From: Clostridia bacterium
GTDB taxonomy: Bacteria; Bacillota; Clostridia; Oscillospirales; CAG-272
DNA: 43,669 nt
Direction of reading: 5' to 3'
Assembly: GCA_017518975.1 (NCBI GenBank)
Contig: JAFWTH010000180.1
Location: forward strand, 1-43,669
The position numbers were made by a program, and so were the translations under genes. The notes below the pieces were generated by a model. It did not search any database and was not told the origin of the DNA. It saw only the letters and a program-made list of their open reading frames with translations. Shown in pieces: positions 32,285 to 40,933 of this stretch; within the stretch, counting starts at the first letter, position 1; every line of letters begins with the position of its first letter.

Positions 32285-34375
32285 TCAGTCGAGCGCGTCT
32301 CTTCTCGAGAGATTCATTCTGCCCTTTTCGTCCGTTCCGAGGAATTTGACCTTCATCTCGTCGCCGACCTGACATACGTCCTCGACCTTCTCGGTACGCT
32401 TGCGGTCGAGTTTCGAAATGTGGACGAGGCCTTCCTTGCCGGGCGCGAATTCGACGAACGCGCCGATCGGAATGATTCTCGTGACTTTATCGGTGTAGAT
32501 CGCGCCGACTTCGGGCTCGAAGATGATGCCGTCGATGATCGCCTTCGCCGCCTCGATGGCGTTTTTGTCAGGCGACGCGATGTAGACGGTCCCGTCGTCC
32601 TCGATGTCGATCTTCGCGCCGGTGTCCGCGACGATACCCTGGATGACCTTGCCCTGCTTGCCGATGACTTCGCTGATCTTGTCGACCGGGATCTTCATCG
32701 TGAGCATCTTCGGAGCGTACTCGGAAACCTCCGGACGAGGAGCCGGGATCGCTTTGAGGATGATGTCGTCGATGATGTAATCTCTGCCCTTGTGAGTGAC
32801 TTCAAGCGCCTCTTTGATGATCTCGGGGGTGAGGCCGTCGATCTTGAGGTCCATCTGGATCGCGGTGATACCCTTGTGCGTTCCGGCGACCTTGAAGTCC
32901 ATATCGCCGTAGAAGTCCTCAAGGCCCTGGATGTCGATCATCGTCATGAAACGGTCACCCTCGGTGATAAGACCGCAGGAGATACCGGCGACGGGCGCCT
33001 TGATCGGAACGCCCGCGTCCATAAGGGCGAGGGTCGAACCGCAGACGGACGCCTGCGACGTCGAGCCGTTCGAGCTGATGACCTCGGACACGAGACGGAT
33101 CGTGTAGGGGAACTCCTCCTCGTCGGGGATAACGGGAAGAAGCGCTCTTTCCGCCAGCGCGCCGTGACCGATCTCGCGTCTGCCGGGACTTCTCGTCGAC
33201 TTCGCTTCGCCGACGGAATAACCGGGCATATTGTAGTGGTGGATGTATCTCTTGTGATCCTCTTCGCTGATGCCGTCGAGCATCTGCTCGTCGGAAATCG
33301 TTCCGAGGGTGGCGATCGTCAGGACCTGAGTCTGACCTCTGGTGAACATACCGCTGCCGTGGACTCTGTTGAAGAGACCTACCTCAGCCGCGAGCGGTCT
33401 GATCTGATCCATGCGTCTGCCGTCTACGCGCTTCTTGTCCTCAAGCAGCCAGCGGCGGACGATCTTCTTCTGGATCTTGTAGATGAGTTCGGGATATACC
33501 GTTTCGAGATCGGGATATTCCTCGAGGAATCTCTCCATGATCGCGTCGCGGATAGGCTCCATGCGCTCGTCGCGGACGTTCTTGTCGTCGGTGTCGAGAG
33601 CCGCCATGACGTCAGCTTCGCAGAAGTCGAAGACTTTATCGAACATATCGTGATCGAGCTCGCAGGAGGGATACTCGAATTTCGGCTTGCCTATCTCGGC
33701 GACGATCGAGTTGATGAACGCGACGAGACCCTTGATCTCCTCGTGCGCCTTCATGATGGCGTCGAACATAACGTCGTCGGAGACTTCCTTCGCGCCCGCT
33801 TCGATCATGACGACCTTCTTTTCGGACGCCGCGACGGTGAGCTCGAGGGAACTTCTCTTCCTCTGCTCGGAGGTCGGGTTCATAACGATACCCTCCTCCT
33901 CGGTCAGGCCGACGAACATACCGCCGATCGGTCCGTTCCACGGAATGTCGGAAATGGACAGCGCGATCGACGCGCCGATCATGCCGGTGATCTCGGGAGA
34001 GCAGTCGTGGTCGACGGAAAGGACGGTCAGGGTGATCGCCACGTCGTTTCTCAGATCCTTCGGGAACAGCGGGCGCACCGGTCTGTCGATGACGCGCGCG
34101 GTGAGGATCGCTTTCTCCGTCGGTCTTCCCTCTCTCTTGAGGAAGGAGCCGGGGATCCTGCCCACGGAATAAAGACGCTCTTCGAAGTCAATCGAAAGGG
34201 GCAGAAAATCGATGCCGTCTCTCGGTCTCTTGGACGCGGTCGCGCACGCGAGGACCGCCGTATCGCCGTAGCGTACGAGAGCGGATCCGTTTGCGAGGCC
34301 CGCCATCTTGCCCGTCTCAACGACGAGGGGACGGCCCGCGTATTCGTACTTGAATACTCTGTAGTTTTCAAACAT
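32285..34375 (-). CDS. pnp: Polyribonucleotide nucleotidyltransferase (PNPase), 696 aa
   Basis: Phosphorolytic 3'-5' exoribonuclease of RNA turnover. Two RNase PH cores are recognisable: the first starting at GRPLVVETGKMAGLANGSAL with GRIPGSFLKREGRPTEKA, the second around GQTQVLTIATLGT and RRREIGHGALAERALLP-like blocks with conserved Asp residues (MTMIDIQGLEDFYGDMDFKV). A KH domain (KISEVIGKQGKVIQGIVADT, about 560-610) and an S1 domain (GAFVEFAPGKEGLVHISKL, about 620-690) complete the normal architecture. It follows rpsO as in many bacteria. The start is set by ACGGAGG 8 nt before the ATG; this site is in a hairpin (see 34384-34417). Confidence 0.96.
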   Translation of the reverse strand: MFENYRVFKYEYAGRPLVVETGKMAGLANGSALVRYGDTAVLACATASKRPRDGIDFLPLSIDFEERLYSVGRIPGSFLKREGRPTEKAILTARVIDRPVRPLFPKDLRNDVAITLTVLSVDHDCSPEITGMIGASIALSISDIPWNGPIGGMFVGLTEEEGIVMNPTSEQRKRSSLELTVAASEKKVVMIEAGAKEVSDDVMFDAIMKAHEEIKGLVAFINSIVAEIGKPKFEYPSCELDHDMFDKVFDFCEADVMAALDTDDKNVRDERMEPIRDAIMERFLEEYPDLETVYPELIYKIQKKIVRRWLLEDKKRVDGRRMDQIRPLAAEVGLFNRVHGSGMFTRGQTQVLTIATLGTISDEQMLDGISEEDHKRYIHHYNMPGYSVGEAKSTRSPGRREIGHGALAERALLPVIPDEEEFPYTIRLVSEVISSNGSTSQASVCGSTLALMDAGVPIKAPVAGISCGLITEGDRFMTMIDIQGLEDFYGDMDFKVAGTHKGITAIQMDLKIDGLTPEIIKEALEVTHKGRDYIIDDIILKAIPAPRPEVSEYAPKMLTMKIPVDKISEVIGKQGKVIQGIVADTGAKIDIEDDGTVYIASPDKNAIEAAKAIIDGIIFEPEVGAIYTDKVTRIIPIGAFVEFAPGKEGLVHISKLDRKRTEKVEDVCQVGDEMKVKFLGTDEKGRMNLSRRDALD

Positions 34376-34383
34376 TTTGAAAT

Positions 34384-34417
34384 CCTCCGTTTTATTTTTC
34401 TCGTTCCTGGTCGGAGG
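34384..34417 (-). promoter_or_regulatory. Ribosome-binding-site-sequestering hairpin of pnp
   Basis: The pnp Shine-Dalgarno CGGAGG (34384-34389 on the minus strand) is exactly complementary to CCTCCG (34412-34417), giving a 6-bp stem with a 22-nt AU-rich loop. The stem would hide the ribosome binding site. Confidence 0.6.
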
Positions 34418-34424
34418 TTCAGCA

Positions 34425-34464
34425 ATTAAACAAAGAAGCGTATCGCTCCGTTCCCTTGTTTAAT
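34425..34464 (-). promoter_or_regulatory. pnp leader hairpin
   Basis: A perfect 9-bp stem ATTAAACAA (34425-34433) with TTGTTTAAT (34456-34464) contains an inner AGCG/CGCT helix (34437-34447). It lies upstream of the pnp ribosome binding site and is a candidate RNase or PNPase target. Confidence 0.6.
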
Positions 34465-34504
34465 GGCTAAAACTCCGGGCCAGAACGGTCTTAACATACA
34501 AATG

Positions 34505-34540
34505 GCTGTCGCGGGAGAGGTATCGGTCTCCCGCAACAGC
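34505..34540 (-). promoter_or_regulatory. Long stem between rpsO and pnp
   Basis: GCTGT and GCGGGAGA (34505-34518) pair with TCTCCCGC and ACAGC (34527-34540), with one mismatch between the two blocks. No T tract follows, so it resembles the RNase III-type processing stems known between rpsO and pnp in E. coli rather than a terminator. Confidence 0.6.
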
Positions 34541-34554
34541 GCGCGTTTGATATT

Positions 34555-34821
34555 TTATCTTCTGAGTCCGAGCTTTTCGATGATCGCACGGTAACGCTCG
34601 ATATCCGTTTTCTGCAGATATCCGAGGAGACTGCGGCGATGACCGACCATCTTGTGCAGACCTCTGCGGCTGTGATGGTCTTTCTTGTTCACTTTGAGGT
34701 GCTCGGTAAGAGTGTTGATCCTGTGGGTGAGGATCGCGATCTGTACCTCGGGAGAACCCGTGTCGCCCTCGTGTGTTCTGTACTTCTCGATAAGCTCCTG
34801 TTTCTGTTCCTTTGTAATCAT
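34555..34821 (-). CDS. rpsO: 30S ribosomal protein S15, 88 aa
   Basis: Primary 16S rRNA-binding protein of the small-subunit platform. The sequence [60 protein letters not shown] and the ending KLGLRR are canonical, and 88 residues is the usual length. The ATG at 34821 follows AGAGGTG; the ten-codon upstream extension is rejected because S15 starts with MIT or MSL. It has its own promoter and a long leader. pnp follows on the same transcript. Confidence 0.97.
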   Translation of the reverse strand: MITKEQKQELIEKYRTHEGDTGSPEVQIAILTHRINTLTEHLKVNKKDHHSRRGLHKMVGHRRSLLGYLQKTDIERYRAIIEKLGLRR

Positions 34822-34940
34822 TTCAATCACCTCTTGATTTCTTCCTGTCACTCAGCGTACGGCGGGTGATACCTCTGCGTTAAGCAGCCATTTGTCCTGT
34901 ACCCGTGCGGCAGGTATTCCGCGCCCTTCTCCAGACGCGC
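34822..34940 (-). promoter_or_regulatory. Long structured 5' leader of rpsO
   Basis: About 115-120 nt separate the promoter from the start codon. The leader contains several GC-rich complementary blocks (for example ACCTGCC and GGGTACAGG) and ACAAATGGCTG (34885-34895, minus strand) exactly complementary to sequence downstream of rpsO at 34498-34508. S15 autoregulates through its leader in several bacteria; no known class is identifiable by eye. Confidence 0.45.
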
Positions 34941-34946
34941 CCTAAC

Positions 34947-34975
34947 AGTATAACACAGTTTTTTTGCTCCGTCAA
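34947..34975 (-). promoter_or_regulatory. Promoter of rpsO-pnp
   Basis: On the minus strand TTGACG (34970-34975), a 17-bp spacer and TATACT (34947-34952). It lies just after the stop codon of the preceding gene. Confidence 0.9.
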
Positions 34976-35000
34976 CCATTTTCTACTATTATATGTAGAT

Positions 35001-37235
35001 TTATTTCGTGTACTCCGTGTCGAAGAGAACGTATACGTCGAATTTGAATTTCTTGAAGCAATAGTTTGCGAGCTCGGCTTCCTCGCGCGAGGATGCGTAG
35101 ATTATCAGCGGATTGGAGACAAGCCCGCGGCTCGTAGTATAGGGCAGTTCGCGCGCGTGGGACGCGATCTCGAGATACGGCACGTTGATCGCGCCGGGCA
35201 GATGACCCTTCGCATACTCTTCCGCACTTCTCGCGTCGATCAGGACAGCACGGAAAAGGGGATGCTGAGACAACCGTTCTTCGGCGTCCTCTTTCGAGAT
35301 CTCCTTTGACGTATAAAAATCGCCGCTGAATAAACTGTCATACAGCCTCTCTCCGATCGACTCGTAATACGCGAGCGATTTGAAGTTCGGGAACGCATCG
35401 GCGCAGTCGGTCTCGTACTTGAATACCAGCGTGCCGTGAGGCTCGACCGTAACGGTAAATGACGTCTTCTCTCCGAGATCTTCTTTCCCGAACAGATCGT
35501 AAAGCGCCGCACGTCCTCCGTCGAAGACGAGCGACAGATCGACCGTCACTTCCTCGGCGTCGTCGCCGGGATTGAAGAGCGCCAGAGCGCCCGTACCGCC
35601 GTCGGCGTCGCCGGTCTTCTTGCGCCACAGCGTCGTGTCTTCGCCCACCGTCGCGATATACGCGGCGCAGTCGCCGAGCGGGTCCTGATCGAGAGCGATC
35701 AGGTCGGGGTCTGTCAGAAGCGCGATCTGATCGTCGGTGAGGCTGCGGATATCGCACGAGATCTGCAGAGGAGAGGAGAACATACACCACATCGCGAAAT
35801 GGGAGCGCTCCTCAGTCGGGGTGAGACCCTTGCCGATCATCAGCATATCGAGATCGGCGTAGTGACCGGGAGTCGAATACTCGCTGAAACGCTTCATCTG
35901 ATTCACGACGTCTGTGACGAATTTGAAACTCGGATAACTGTCGCCGCCGCATCTCCACGAATCGCCGACGAGAAACTGATAAGGGCTCTCGTATATCCAC
36001 CGGCACATATTCATGTTGAGATCTCTGCCGGTCTCGCGTTCGATCTCTTTTATTATCTTCCACGTTTCGACGTGAGATTCGGACGCATTGATGCCGTGCG
36101 TACCCGTTCCGTTCGAGTCGATCTTGATATAGTCGTATCCCCAGCACTCGACGCCCGGATCCTCCGGGTGGGAGCGCGCGTATTCGTCGCGGTAGTTGCC
36201 GACGGACAGGTACGTGTAAAGATCGTCTTTCTTGTTCCCCGAAGCGAGTCCGACGTTGATTCCCGAGATAAGATCTCCTGTAGCGCTTGAACCGCAGGAA
36301 TCATACCCGATGTCGGTGTAGATCCCGGCGTAAAGACCGCGTTCATGCGCCGAGTCAGCGAGATATTTCATGCCGTGCGGGAACATATCCTCCCGGATCA
36401 TTATTCTGCCGGTCTCACCGTCGCGAGTGGTGTACCACCAGTCGTCCAGGGAGAAAGTTTTATACCCCGCGTCGGCGAGACCGCGCTCGATCGCGGCGTC
36501 CATCTGTTCGATTATCCGGTCTTCGGTCGCAGACCAACCGAACGCGTAATACGCGCTCCATCCCATAATAGGCGCCTTCGGTGCAGTCGCCTCGAGGACG
36601 GCGGGATAAAGACGGGTGAGGACCGTCGCAGTTTCGGCTCTGGTCGCCGTAGCTCCGGGGTTGAATCTTCCCATCCCGTCGCCCTTCATCAGACCGGTCG
36701 AGCGGAGTTCTTCTATATACCCGTGCGACCATTCGGGGAAAGAGGAGGCGTCGGTAAAGACGTCGACCTTATCCTCCGAGGACGCGTCCGCGCGAAGGTA
36801 GCGGATAAAACTGACGATCAGTTTCGCAAGTTCCTGACGGGTCACGGGATTGTCGGGGCGGAAAGTCCCGTCCTCGTATCCGTCGATCAGTCCCTCCTGT
36901 TTGGCCCAGCCGACATAGGGGGCGTACCACTTGGTCGACGATCTTTTAACGTCGGTGAAACGGAGATTCTGCTCGGGGTATTCGCCCCATCCGCCCGCCA
37001 TTCTGTAGAAAACGGTGACGATCTCTGCGCGGGTGACGTTGTCCTTCGGCCCGAAAACGGTATCGGATTTTCCCTGCATTATGGAATTGTCGTACACGTA
37101 TTTGACGTACGGATAAAACCAGTCGCCCGACTTCACGTCGCGGAAAGGAAGCTCCAACGCCTCGGCAGAAACCGGAAACGCCAAGGTGATGGAGGCCGTC
37201 ACGAGAACCAAAAGGAGAGATATGATCTTTTTCAT
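35001..37235 (-). CDS. S-layer-anchored GH27-like alpha-galactosidase with C-terminal rhodanese-like domain, 744 aa
   Basis: Signal peptide 1-24, three SLH repeats (about 28-207), then a GH27-type barrel from MGWSAYYAFGWSATED (near 224). The nucleophile region is WGYDYIKIDSNG with Asp373, the acid/base block PGHYADLDMLMIG near 457-467, and the conserved AMWCMFSSPLQISCDIR and ALDQDPLG follow. A beta-domain covers about 525-608. Residues 645-740 are rhodanese-like (VLIDARSAEEYAKGHLPGAI), but the active-site loop reads IIYASSREEA with Ala714 where the catalytic Cys belongs. Expected to remove terminal alpha-galactose or related sugars at the cell surface. ATG at 37235 with AGAGGTG is preferred. 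It is 16 bp after the GH36-like gene, same operon. Confidence 0.88.
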   Translation of the reverse strand: MKKIISLLLVLVTASITLAFPVSAEALELPFRDVKSGDWFYPYVKYVYDNSIMQGKSDTVFGPKDNVTRAEIVTVFYRMAGGWGEYPEQNLRFTDVKRSSTKWYAPYVGWAKQEGLIDGYEDGTFRPDNPVTRQELAKLIVSFIRYLRADASSEDKVDVFTDASSFPEWSHGYIEELRSTGLMKGDGMGRFNPGATATRAETATVLTRLYPAVLEATAPKAPIMGWSAYYAFGWSATEDRIIEQMDAAIERGLADAGYKTFSLDDWWYTTRDGETGRIMIREDMFPHGMKYLADSAHERGLYAGIYTDIGYDSCGSSATGDLISGINVGLASGNKKDDLYTYLSVGNYRDEYARSHPEDPGVECWGYDYIKIDSNGTGTHGINASESHVETWKIIKEIERETGRDLNMNMCRWIYESPYQFLVGDSWRCGGDSYPSFKFVTDVVNQMKRFSEYSTPGHYADLDMLMIGKGLTPTEERSHFAMWCMFSSPLQISCDIRSLTDDQIALLTDPDLIALDQDPLGDCAAYIATVGEDTTLWRKKTGDADGGTGALALFNPGDDAEEVTVDLSLVFDGGRAALYDLFGKEDLGEKTSFTVTVEPHGTLVFKYETDCADAFPNFKSLAYYESIGERLYDSLFSGDFYTSKEISKEDAEERLSQHPLFRAVLIDARSAEEYAKGHLPGAINVPYLEIASHARELPYTTSRGLVSNPLIIYASSREEAELANYCFKKFKFDVYVLFDTEYTK

Positions 37236-37251
37236 TACGGTCACCTCTTTT

Positions 37252-39636
37252 TTACAGATCGATTTCGGGGCACTCTTCCCCGTCGCGCGGGAAACACAGT
37301 TTTACCGAAAGCTCGCAATTCTTCGCCTCCTCGGTAAACTCGAGAACGAAAACGTTGATCTCCTTTTCCGCCATCGCGGGGGTGACAGGCAGATAGTAGG
37401 TATAACCGCGGTCGGCTTCCCTGACGCCGCACTCCCAGCACATCGCGGGATACGCGGACGCTCTGTCGGGGCAGCCGTATTCCCTTCCGTCGATCTCGAT
37501 GACGCCGTACGCGCCCTCGGCGCCGTGTTCGCCGTCTATACATACGGAAAGATACGCGCCGGGAACGATATCTTCCTTGTGAACGTAAACTCTCGCTCTC
37601 CTCGCGCCGGCGATCTTTCTGTCGCGGTAATGAGGAAGCATGATGAGCAGTTTCGGGTCGGAAAGAGGAACTTCTGCCCCGTTCTCCTCAAGCGCGATCT
37701 TGTAGATCCTGTCGAGCGGTTCGCGGATGCGGAGATACCTGATCTGCCCGCGCACCGAATACTCGGCGCGGACGACCTTTCCGGGGACTTTTTCGATATT
37801 GTGGACGTCGTTGACGACGACTTCCTGCTCTCTTGCGCGAAGAGGGGTCTCGCCGATGAGGTCCGTCCTGTTCCAGATCGCGAGATCGGTCGAGTAGTCT
37901 CCGAACGGATACGCGCTCTGCGGCTTGATCTCCCCGGTCTCGACGTCGCCTTTGAAATACTCGATGATTATTTTGTCGGCGTGATATTTCGCGCCGAAGT
38001 CGACGCGCAGGCACGCGCCGCTCTCGCGCATGCTCCCTTCGTAAAACGTTTTGGAGCCGCCGTCGAAGAACGTGTCGGGATCGCCGTCGAAAGCGAACCG
38101 GGATTCGCAGCCGCGCAGGACGTACGTCCTCTGCGCGAAAAACGCGTCTCTCGCCGCCCTGACCGCCGGGATCGCCGTTTCGCCCGCGGACTTCAGCGCC
38201 TGCGCCTCGAGCGAGTCGTTCGAAGAAGCGAAGATCGCCGCCTCGTACAGACGCTCCATCTTCGAGGTGACGGGCTCGCGTTCCCACCTCGTCCGGTCGA
38301 CTCTGACGGGATCGCGCATTGAACGGTCGAACTTTTCACCCGAAAGATACGGCATCGGGATCGTCTCCCCCGCCGAAAATCTGCCGATCCTGCCGGTCGA
38401 GGAAACGAGTTTCACACGGGTGGGAACGCCGTCTTTTTCCTTGATAACTTCGTATTTGCATCCGGTGAGGACCGGTCCCGCGACGGATGCGTCGCATACC
38501 TCGATGAGCGTCGAACGGAAAGGCGGGACCTGAACTTCCGCAACGGAGCCGTAATCGAATACGCCGAGGAATTCCTCATACGGATGGTGCGTCATAACGG
38601 CGACTTTCCCGCACTTGTCAAGACCGATCTCCGAGTCGAGACGAACCGCGACGGAGACTCTCTCCCACGTCGGGTTGCCCGATACGATGAAACGGCGCTT
38701 TCCGTCGCCTCGCGAAACCGAGTCCGGACCGTAACTTTCCGGTAAAAGTATGCCGTCGACGAGAATATCACGGTATGTGCGGTGGAGGTTGTATATCCTC
38801 GAAAGACGCGCATGATCGCGGTCGGGGAGAAGCCACGGATTGCCGTAGATCTCCGGGGCGAGGATGAGACATCTTCCGAACGCCTGATAGATCAGATCGT
38901 CGTCGAAAAAGTCGTTGAAGGACGAGATGCAGACGCCGTGGTCTTCCGCCAGACGCTGAAGATCCGGCACGGTCCCGCGGCAGAAAGAGAACGCGCGGTG
39001 ATGAGGCGCGGGGATATCGTTGCCGATGTGGACGTCTACGTAGGTCTCCTGTCCATTCCACAAAAACGTGGTCGCGTACGGCTCGCCGATCCCGAGACGC
39101 AGACGGTGGTTGAGAAGGATGAGATCCGGGGAGTATTTCCGGCACTCCTTCATCGTCTTTACGAACTCGCCCTGCTTTTCCTCGCGCAGACGGGAACAGA
39201 CGCCGTCGATCTTGAAAAGAGCGAAATGATGGTCGCGGCAGAGCGAGACGAGCAGCTCGCGCCGCGCGGCGGCGGACTCGTCCGTGTCGCCGTAGCCGTC
39301 CGGACCGCACCACACTCCGAGGCGCATTCCGATCTTCCCCGCTTCCTCGGCGCATTTGCCGTATCCGTTCGGATACTGCGCGCGGAGCTTGGGAGAGTCG
39401 AACGTCTCGTATGTACCGCGCGATCCGTCGAGATTTCCGGCGTCCCACGCGTAGATGTCGAAGATCGCTCCGTACTCGTCATAAAGCCACTTGAAGTATC
39501 CGATATTCGCGAGAGTCTGGGCTTCCGTCGAACCCTCGTTTGTACTGTTTATCCATGAAAAATACTGCGACCGTGACGGCGTTCTCTCGTCCGCTCCCGC
39601 GGTCTCAAATGTTTTTACGGGTCTTTGTTCTTCCAT
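37252..39636 (-). CDS. GH36/GH27-like glycoside hydrolase with discoidin-like module, 794 aa
   Basis: No signal peptide, so cytosolic. The N-terminal half is a TIM barrel of the alpha-galactosidase type: YDEYGAIFDIYAWDAGNLDG near residue 53, MRLGVWCGPDGYGD near 104 and FALFKIDGVCSR near 139, whose Asp is the probable nucleophile; FLWNGQETYVDVHIGNDI near 193 follows. The acid/base residue was not assigned. Residues 500-580 look like an F5/8 discoidin module (FAFDGDPDTFFDGGSKTFYE, CLRVDFGAKYHADKIIIEYF). Exact family and substrate unknown. GGAGGA precedes the ATG. First gene of the two-gene hydrolase operon, partnered with the surface GH27-like enzyme, suggesting stepwise breakdown of a galactoside outside then inside. 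Confidence 0.72.
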   Translation of the reverse strand: MEEQRPVKTFETAGADERTPSRSQYFSWINSTNEGSTEAQTLANIGYFKWLYDEYGAIFDIYAWDAGNLDGSRGTYETFDSPKLRAQYPNGYGKCAEEAGKIGMRLGVWCGPDGYGDTDESAAARRELLVSLCRDHHFALFKIDGVCSRLREEKQGEFVKTMKECRKYSPDLILLNHRLRLGIGEPYATTFLWNGQETYVDVHIGNDIPAPHHRAFSFCRGTVPDLQRLAEDHGVCISSFNDFFDDDLIYQAFGRCLILAPEIYGNPWLLPDRDHARLSRIYNLHRTYRDILVDGILLPESYGPDSVSRGDGKRRFIVSGNPTWERVSVAVRLDSEIGLDKCGKVAVMTHHPYEEFLGVFDYGSVAEVQVPPFRSTLIEVCDASVAGPVLTGCKYEVIKEKDGVPTRVKLVSSTGRIGRFSAGETIPMPYLSGEKFDRSMRDPVRVDRTRWEREPVTSKMERLYEAAIFASSNDSLEAQALKSAGETAIPAVRAARDAFFAQRTYVLRGCESRFAFDGDPDTFFDGGSKTFYEGSMRESGACLRVDFGAKYHADKIIIEYFKGDVETGEIKPQSAYPFGDYSTDLAIWNRTDLIGETPLRAREQEVVVNDVHNIEKVPGKVVRAEYSVRGQIRYLRIREPLDRIYKIALEENGAEVPLSDPKLLIMLPHYRDRKIAGARRARVYVHKEDIVPGAYLSVCIDGEHGAEGAYGVIEIDGREYGCPDRASAYPAMCWECGVREADRGYTYYLPVTPAMAEKEINVFVLEFTEEAKNCELSVKLCFPRDGEECPEIDL

Positions 39637-39665
39637 ATGGTTCCTCCGGTTTTTTTGTCAGAAAA

Positions 39666-39694
39666 AGTATACCACAGGCGGGGTGAAAAAACAA
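39666..39694 (-). promoter_or_regulatory. Promoter of the glycoside hydrolase operon
   Basis: On the minus strand TTGTTT (39689-39694), a 17-bp spacer and TATACT (39666-39671). Confidence 0.75.
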
Positions 39695-39712
39695 GCGCGC
39701 CGCCGGAAATCC

Positions 39713-39741
39713 TTGACACGGCGCACGGCGCGGAATATAAT
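39713..39741 (+). promoter_or_regulatory. Perfect consensus promoter of the DUF2974 gene
   Basis: TTGACA (39713-39718), exactly 17 bp, and TATAAT (39736-39741), divergent from the hydrolase promoter 18 bp away. Confidence 0.95.
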
Positions 39742-39787
39742 TTTGGTAGGGTAACAGGAGTTCCCCCGGGAAAACGAGGTGACGAAC

Positions 39788-40912
39788 GTGGCGGACGTAT
39801 ATGAATATCTCAGATGGAGAGGCGACGTGCCTTTTTTCGCCGATCCGTTCGGCGAAGTCGACGCGATGATCCTCTCGATGCTCGCATATACGGAACTCGA
39901 CGGCATCGTGAAGAACGACGGGGTGGAAAAACCGCTCCGGGACGTACGCGACGAGTATTTTGAGGTGATCACACCGGACGAGATCCGTGCCGACCGGGAT
40001 TTTCATCCGAAATCGCCTCTTATGCTCGACGGGATGCTGAGCGGAGAACGGTTCGGCAACATAACCCTCTCGTATTACGACGACGAGACGGACGGGGAGC
40101 GCGATATGCAGTTCTGCGCCGTCACTTACCGTCTATCGGACGGATCGGCGTTCGTCGCGTTCCGCGGGACCGACTCGACGCTCACGGGATGGCGCGAGGA
40201 CTTCGATCTCAGCTTCACGGGCCGCACCGAGGGGCAGAAAAAAGCCGCCCTCTATCTCGACCGCGCGGGAAGAGAACTCGGCGTACCGCTCCGCGTGGGA
40301 GGTCACTCGAAGGGCGGCAATCTCGCCGTTTTCGCCTCCGCCTTCTGCTCGCCGGACGTGCGGCGGCAAATAATGACGGTCTTTTCGTTCGACGGACCGG
40401 GATTCCCGCGCGAGACGATCGAAACAGAGGAATACCGCGCGGTCGTCGGAAAGACGGTGTCGCTCGTTCCCGACACTTCCCTGATCGGACAGCTCCTGAG
40501 CTCCGAGGCGCGCCGCGAGGTCGTCGTAAGCACGGCGAAGGGGATAGGACAGCACGACGCGATGACGTGGTCGATAGACCGCAACCGCTTCGAGCGGACG
40601 ACTCTGTCGGCCGCCGGAGAAATGATCGGCAGGGCGGTCGGCGAGTGGATCGAAAAGATCGATTACAATACGAGAAAATCGCTCACCGATACGCTCTTCA
40701 CGCTTTTCGGATCGACCGGAGCCGACACGTTCACGGAGATCGGAAAGAAAAAGAGAAAGAGCGCCGAGGCGATCCTCGCCGCGGCGAAAAAGCTCCCGCG
40801 CGACAAGCAGCGCGAACTGCTCCGTCTCGTCGCGCTGCTCGGTCAGAGCGGCGGCGCCGTCGCGACGGATTATATCAACAGGCGAATAGATAAGAAAAAG
40901 GAAACGGACTGA
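39788..40912 (+). CDS. DUF2974 (Mbeg1-like) lipase-fold protein, 374 aa
   Basis: An alpha/beta-hydrolase of unknown substrate. VADVYEYLRWRGDVPF and GEVDAMILSMLAYTELDGIV at the start, FVAFRGTDSTLTGWREDF near residue 122 and the nucleophile elbow RVGGHSKGGNLAVFAS (Ser near 178) are DUF2974 hallmarks; the C-terminal part has the conserved QHDAMTWSI block near 258 with a possible catalytic Asp or His. No signal peptide. GTG at 39788 fits GAGG at 8 nt and the family's usual start; the upstream GTG overlaps that site. Single gene behind a consensus promoter, so highly expressed. Function in Clostridia is not established. Confidence 0.88.
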   Translation: MADVYEYLRWRGDVPFFADPFGEVDAMILSMLAYTELDGIVKNDGVEKPLRDVRDEYFEVITPDEIRADRDFHPKSPLMLDGMLSGERFGNITLSYYDDETDGERDMQFCAVTYRLSDGSAFVAFRGTDSTLTGWREDFDLSFTGRTEGQKKAALYLDRAGRELGVPLRVGGHSKGGNLAVFASAFCSPDVRRQIMTVFSFDGPGFPRETIETEEYRAVVGKTVSLVPDTSLIGQLLSSEARREVVVSTAKGIGQHDAMTWSIDRNRFERTTLSAAGEMIGRAVGEWIEKIDYNTRKSLTDTLFTLFGSTGADTFTEIGKKKRKSAEAILAAAKKLPRDKQRELLRLVALLGQSGGAVATDYINRRIDKKKETD

Positions 40913-40927
40913 TTTTCAGTCCGTTTC
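40901..40927. terminator. Bidirectional terminator
   Basis: GAAACGGACTGA (40901-40912) and TCAGTCCGTTTC (40916-40927) form a perfect 12-bp stem that includes the stop codon of the plus-strand gene; the minus-strand side is followed by CTTTTTC. Confidence 0.85.
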
Positions 40928-40933
40928 TTCTGA

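Noticed and set aside
32226..32375. N-terminal extension of the VanY-like protein into pnp
   Set aside because: The extra codons would cross the pnp terminator and end of pnp; the GTG at 32225 has a well-spaced GGAGGT.
32237..34429. Plus-strand open frame of about 730 codons opposite pnp
   Set aside because: It is antisense to a clearly identified pnp in this GC-rich sequence, where complementary frames stay open; its translation is low-complexity Asp/Arg/Val-rich with no domain or ribosome binding site.
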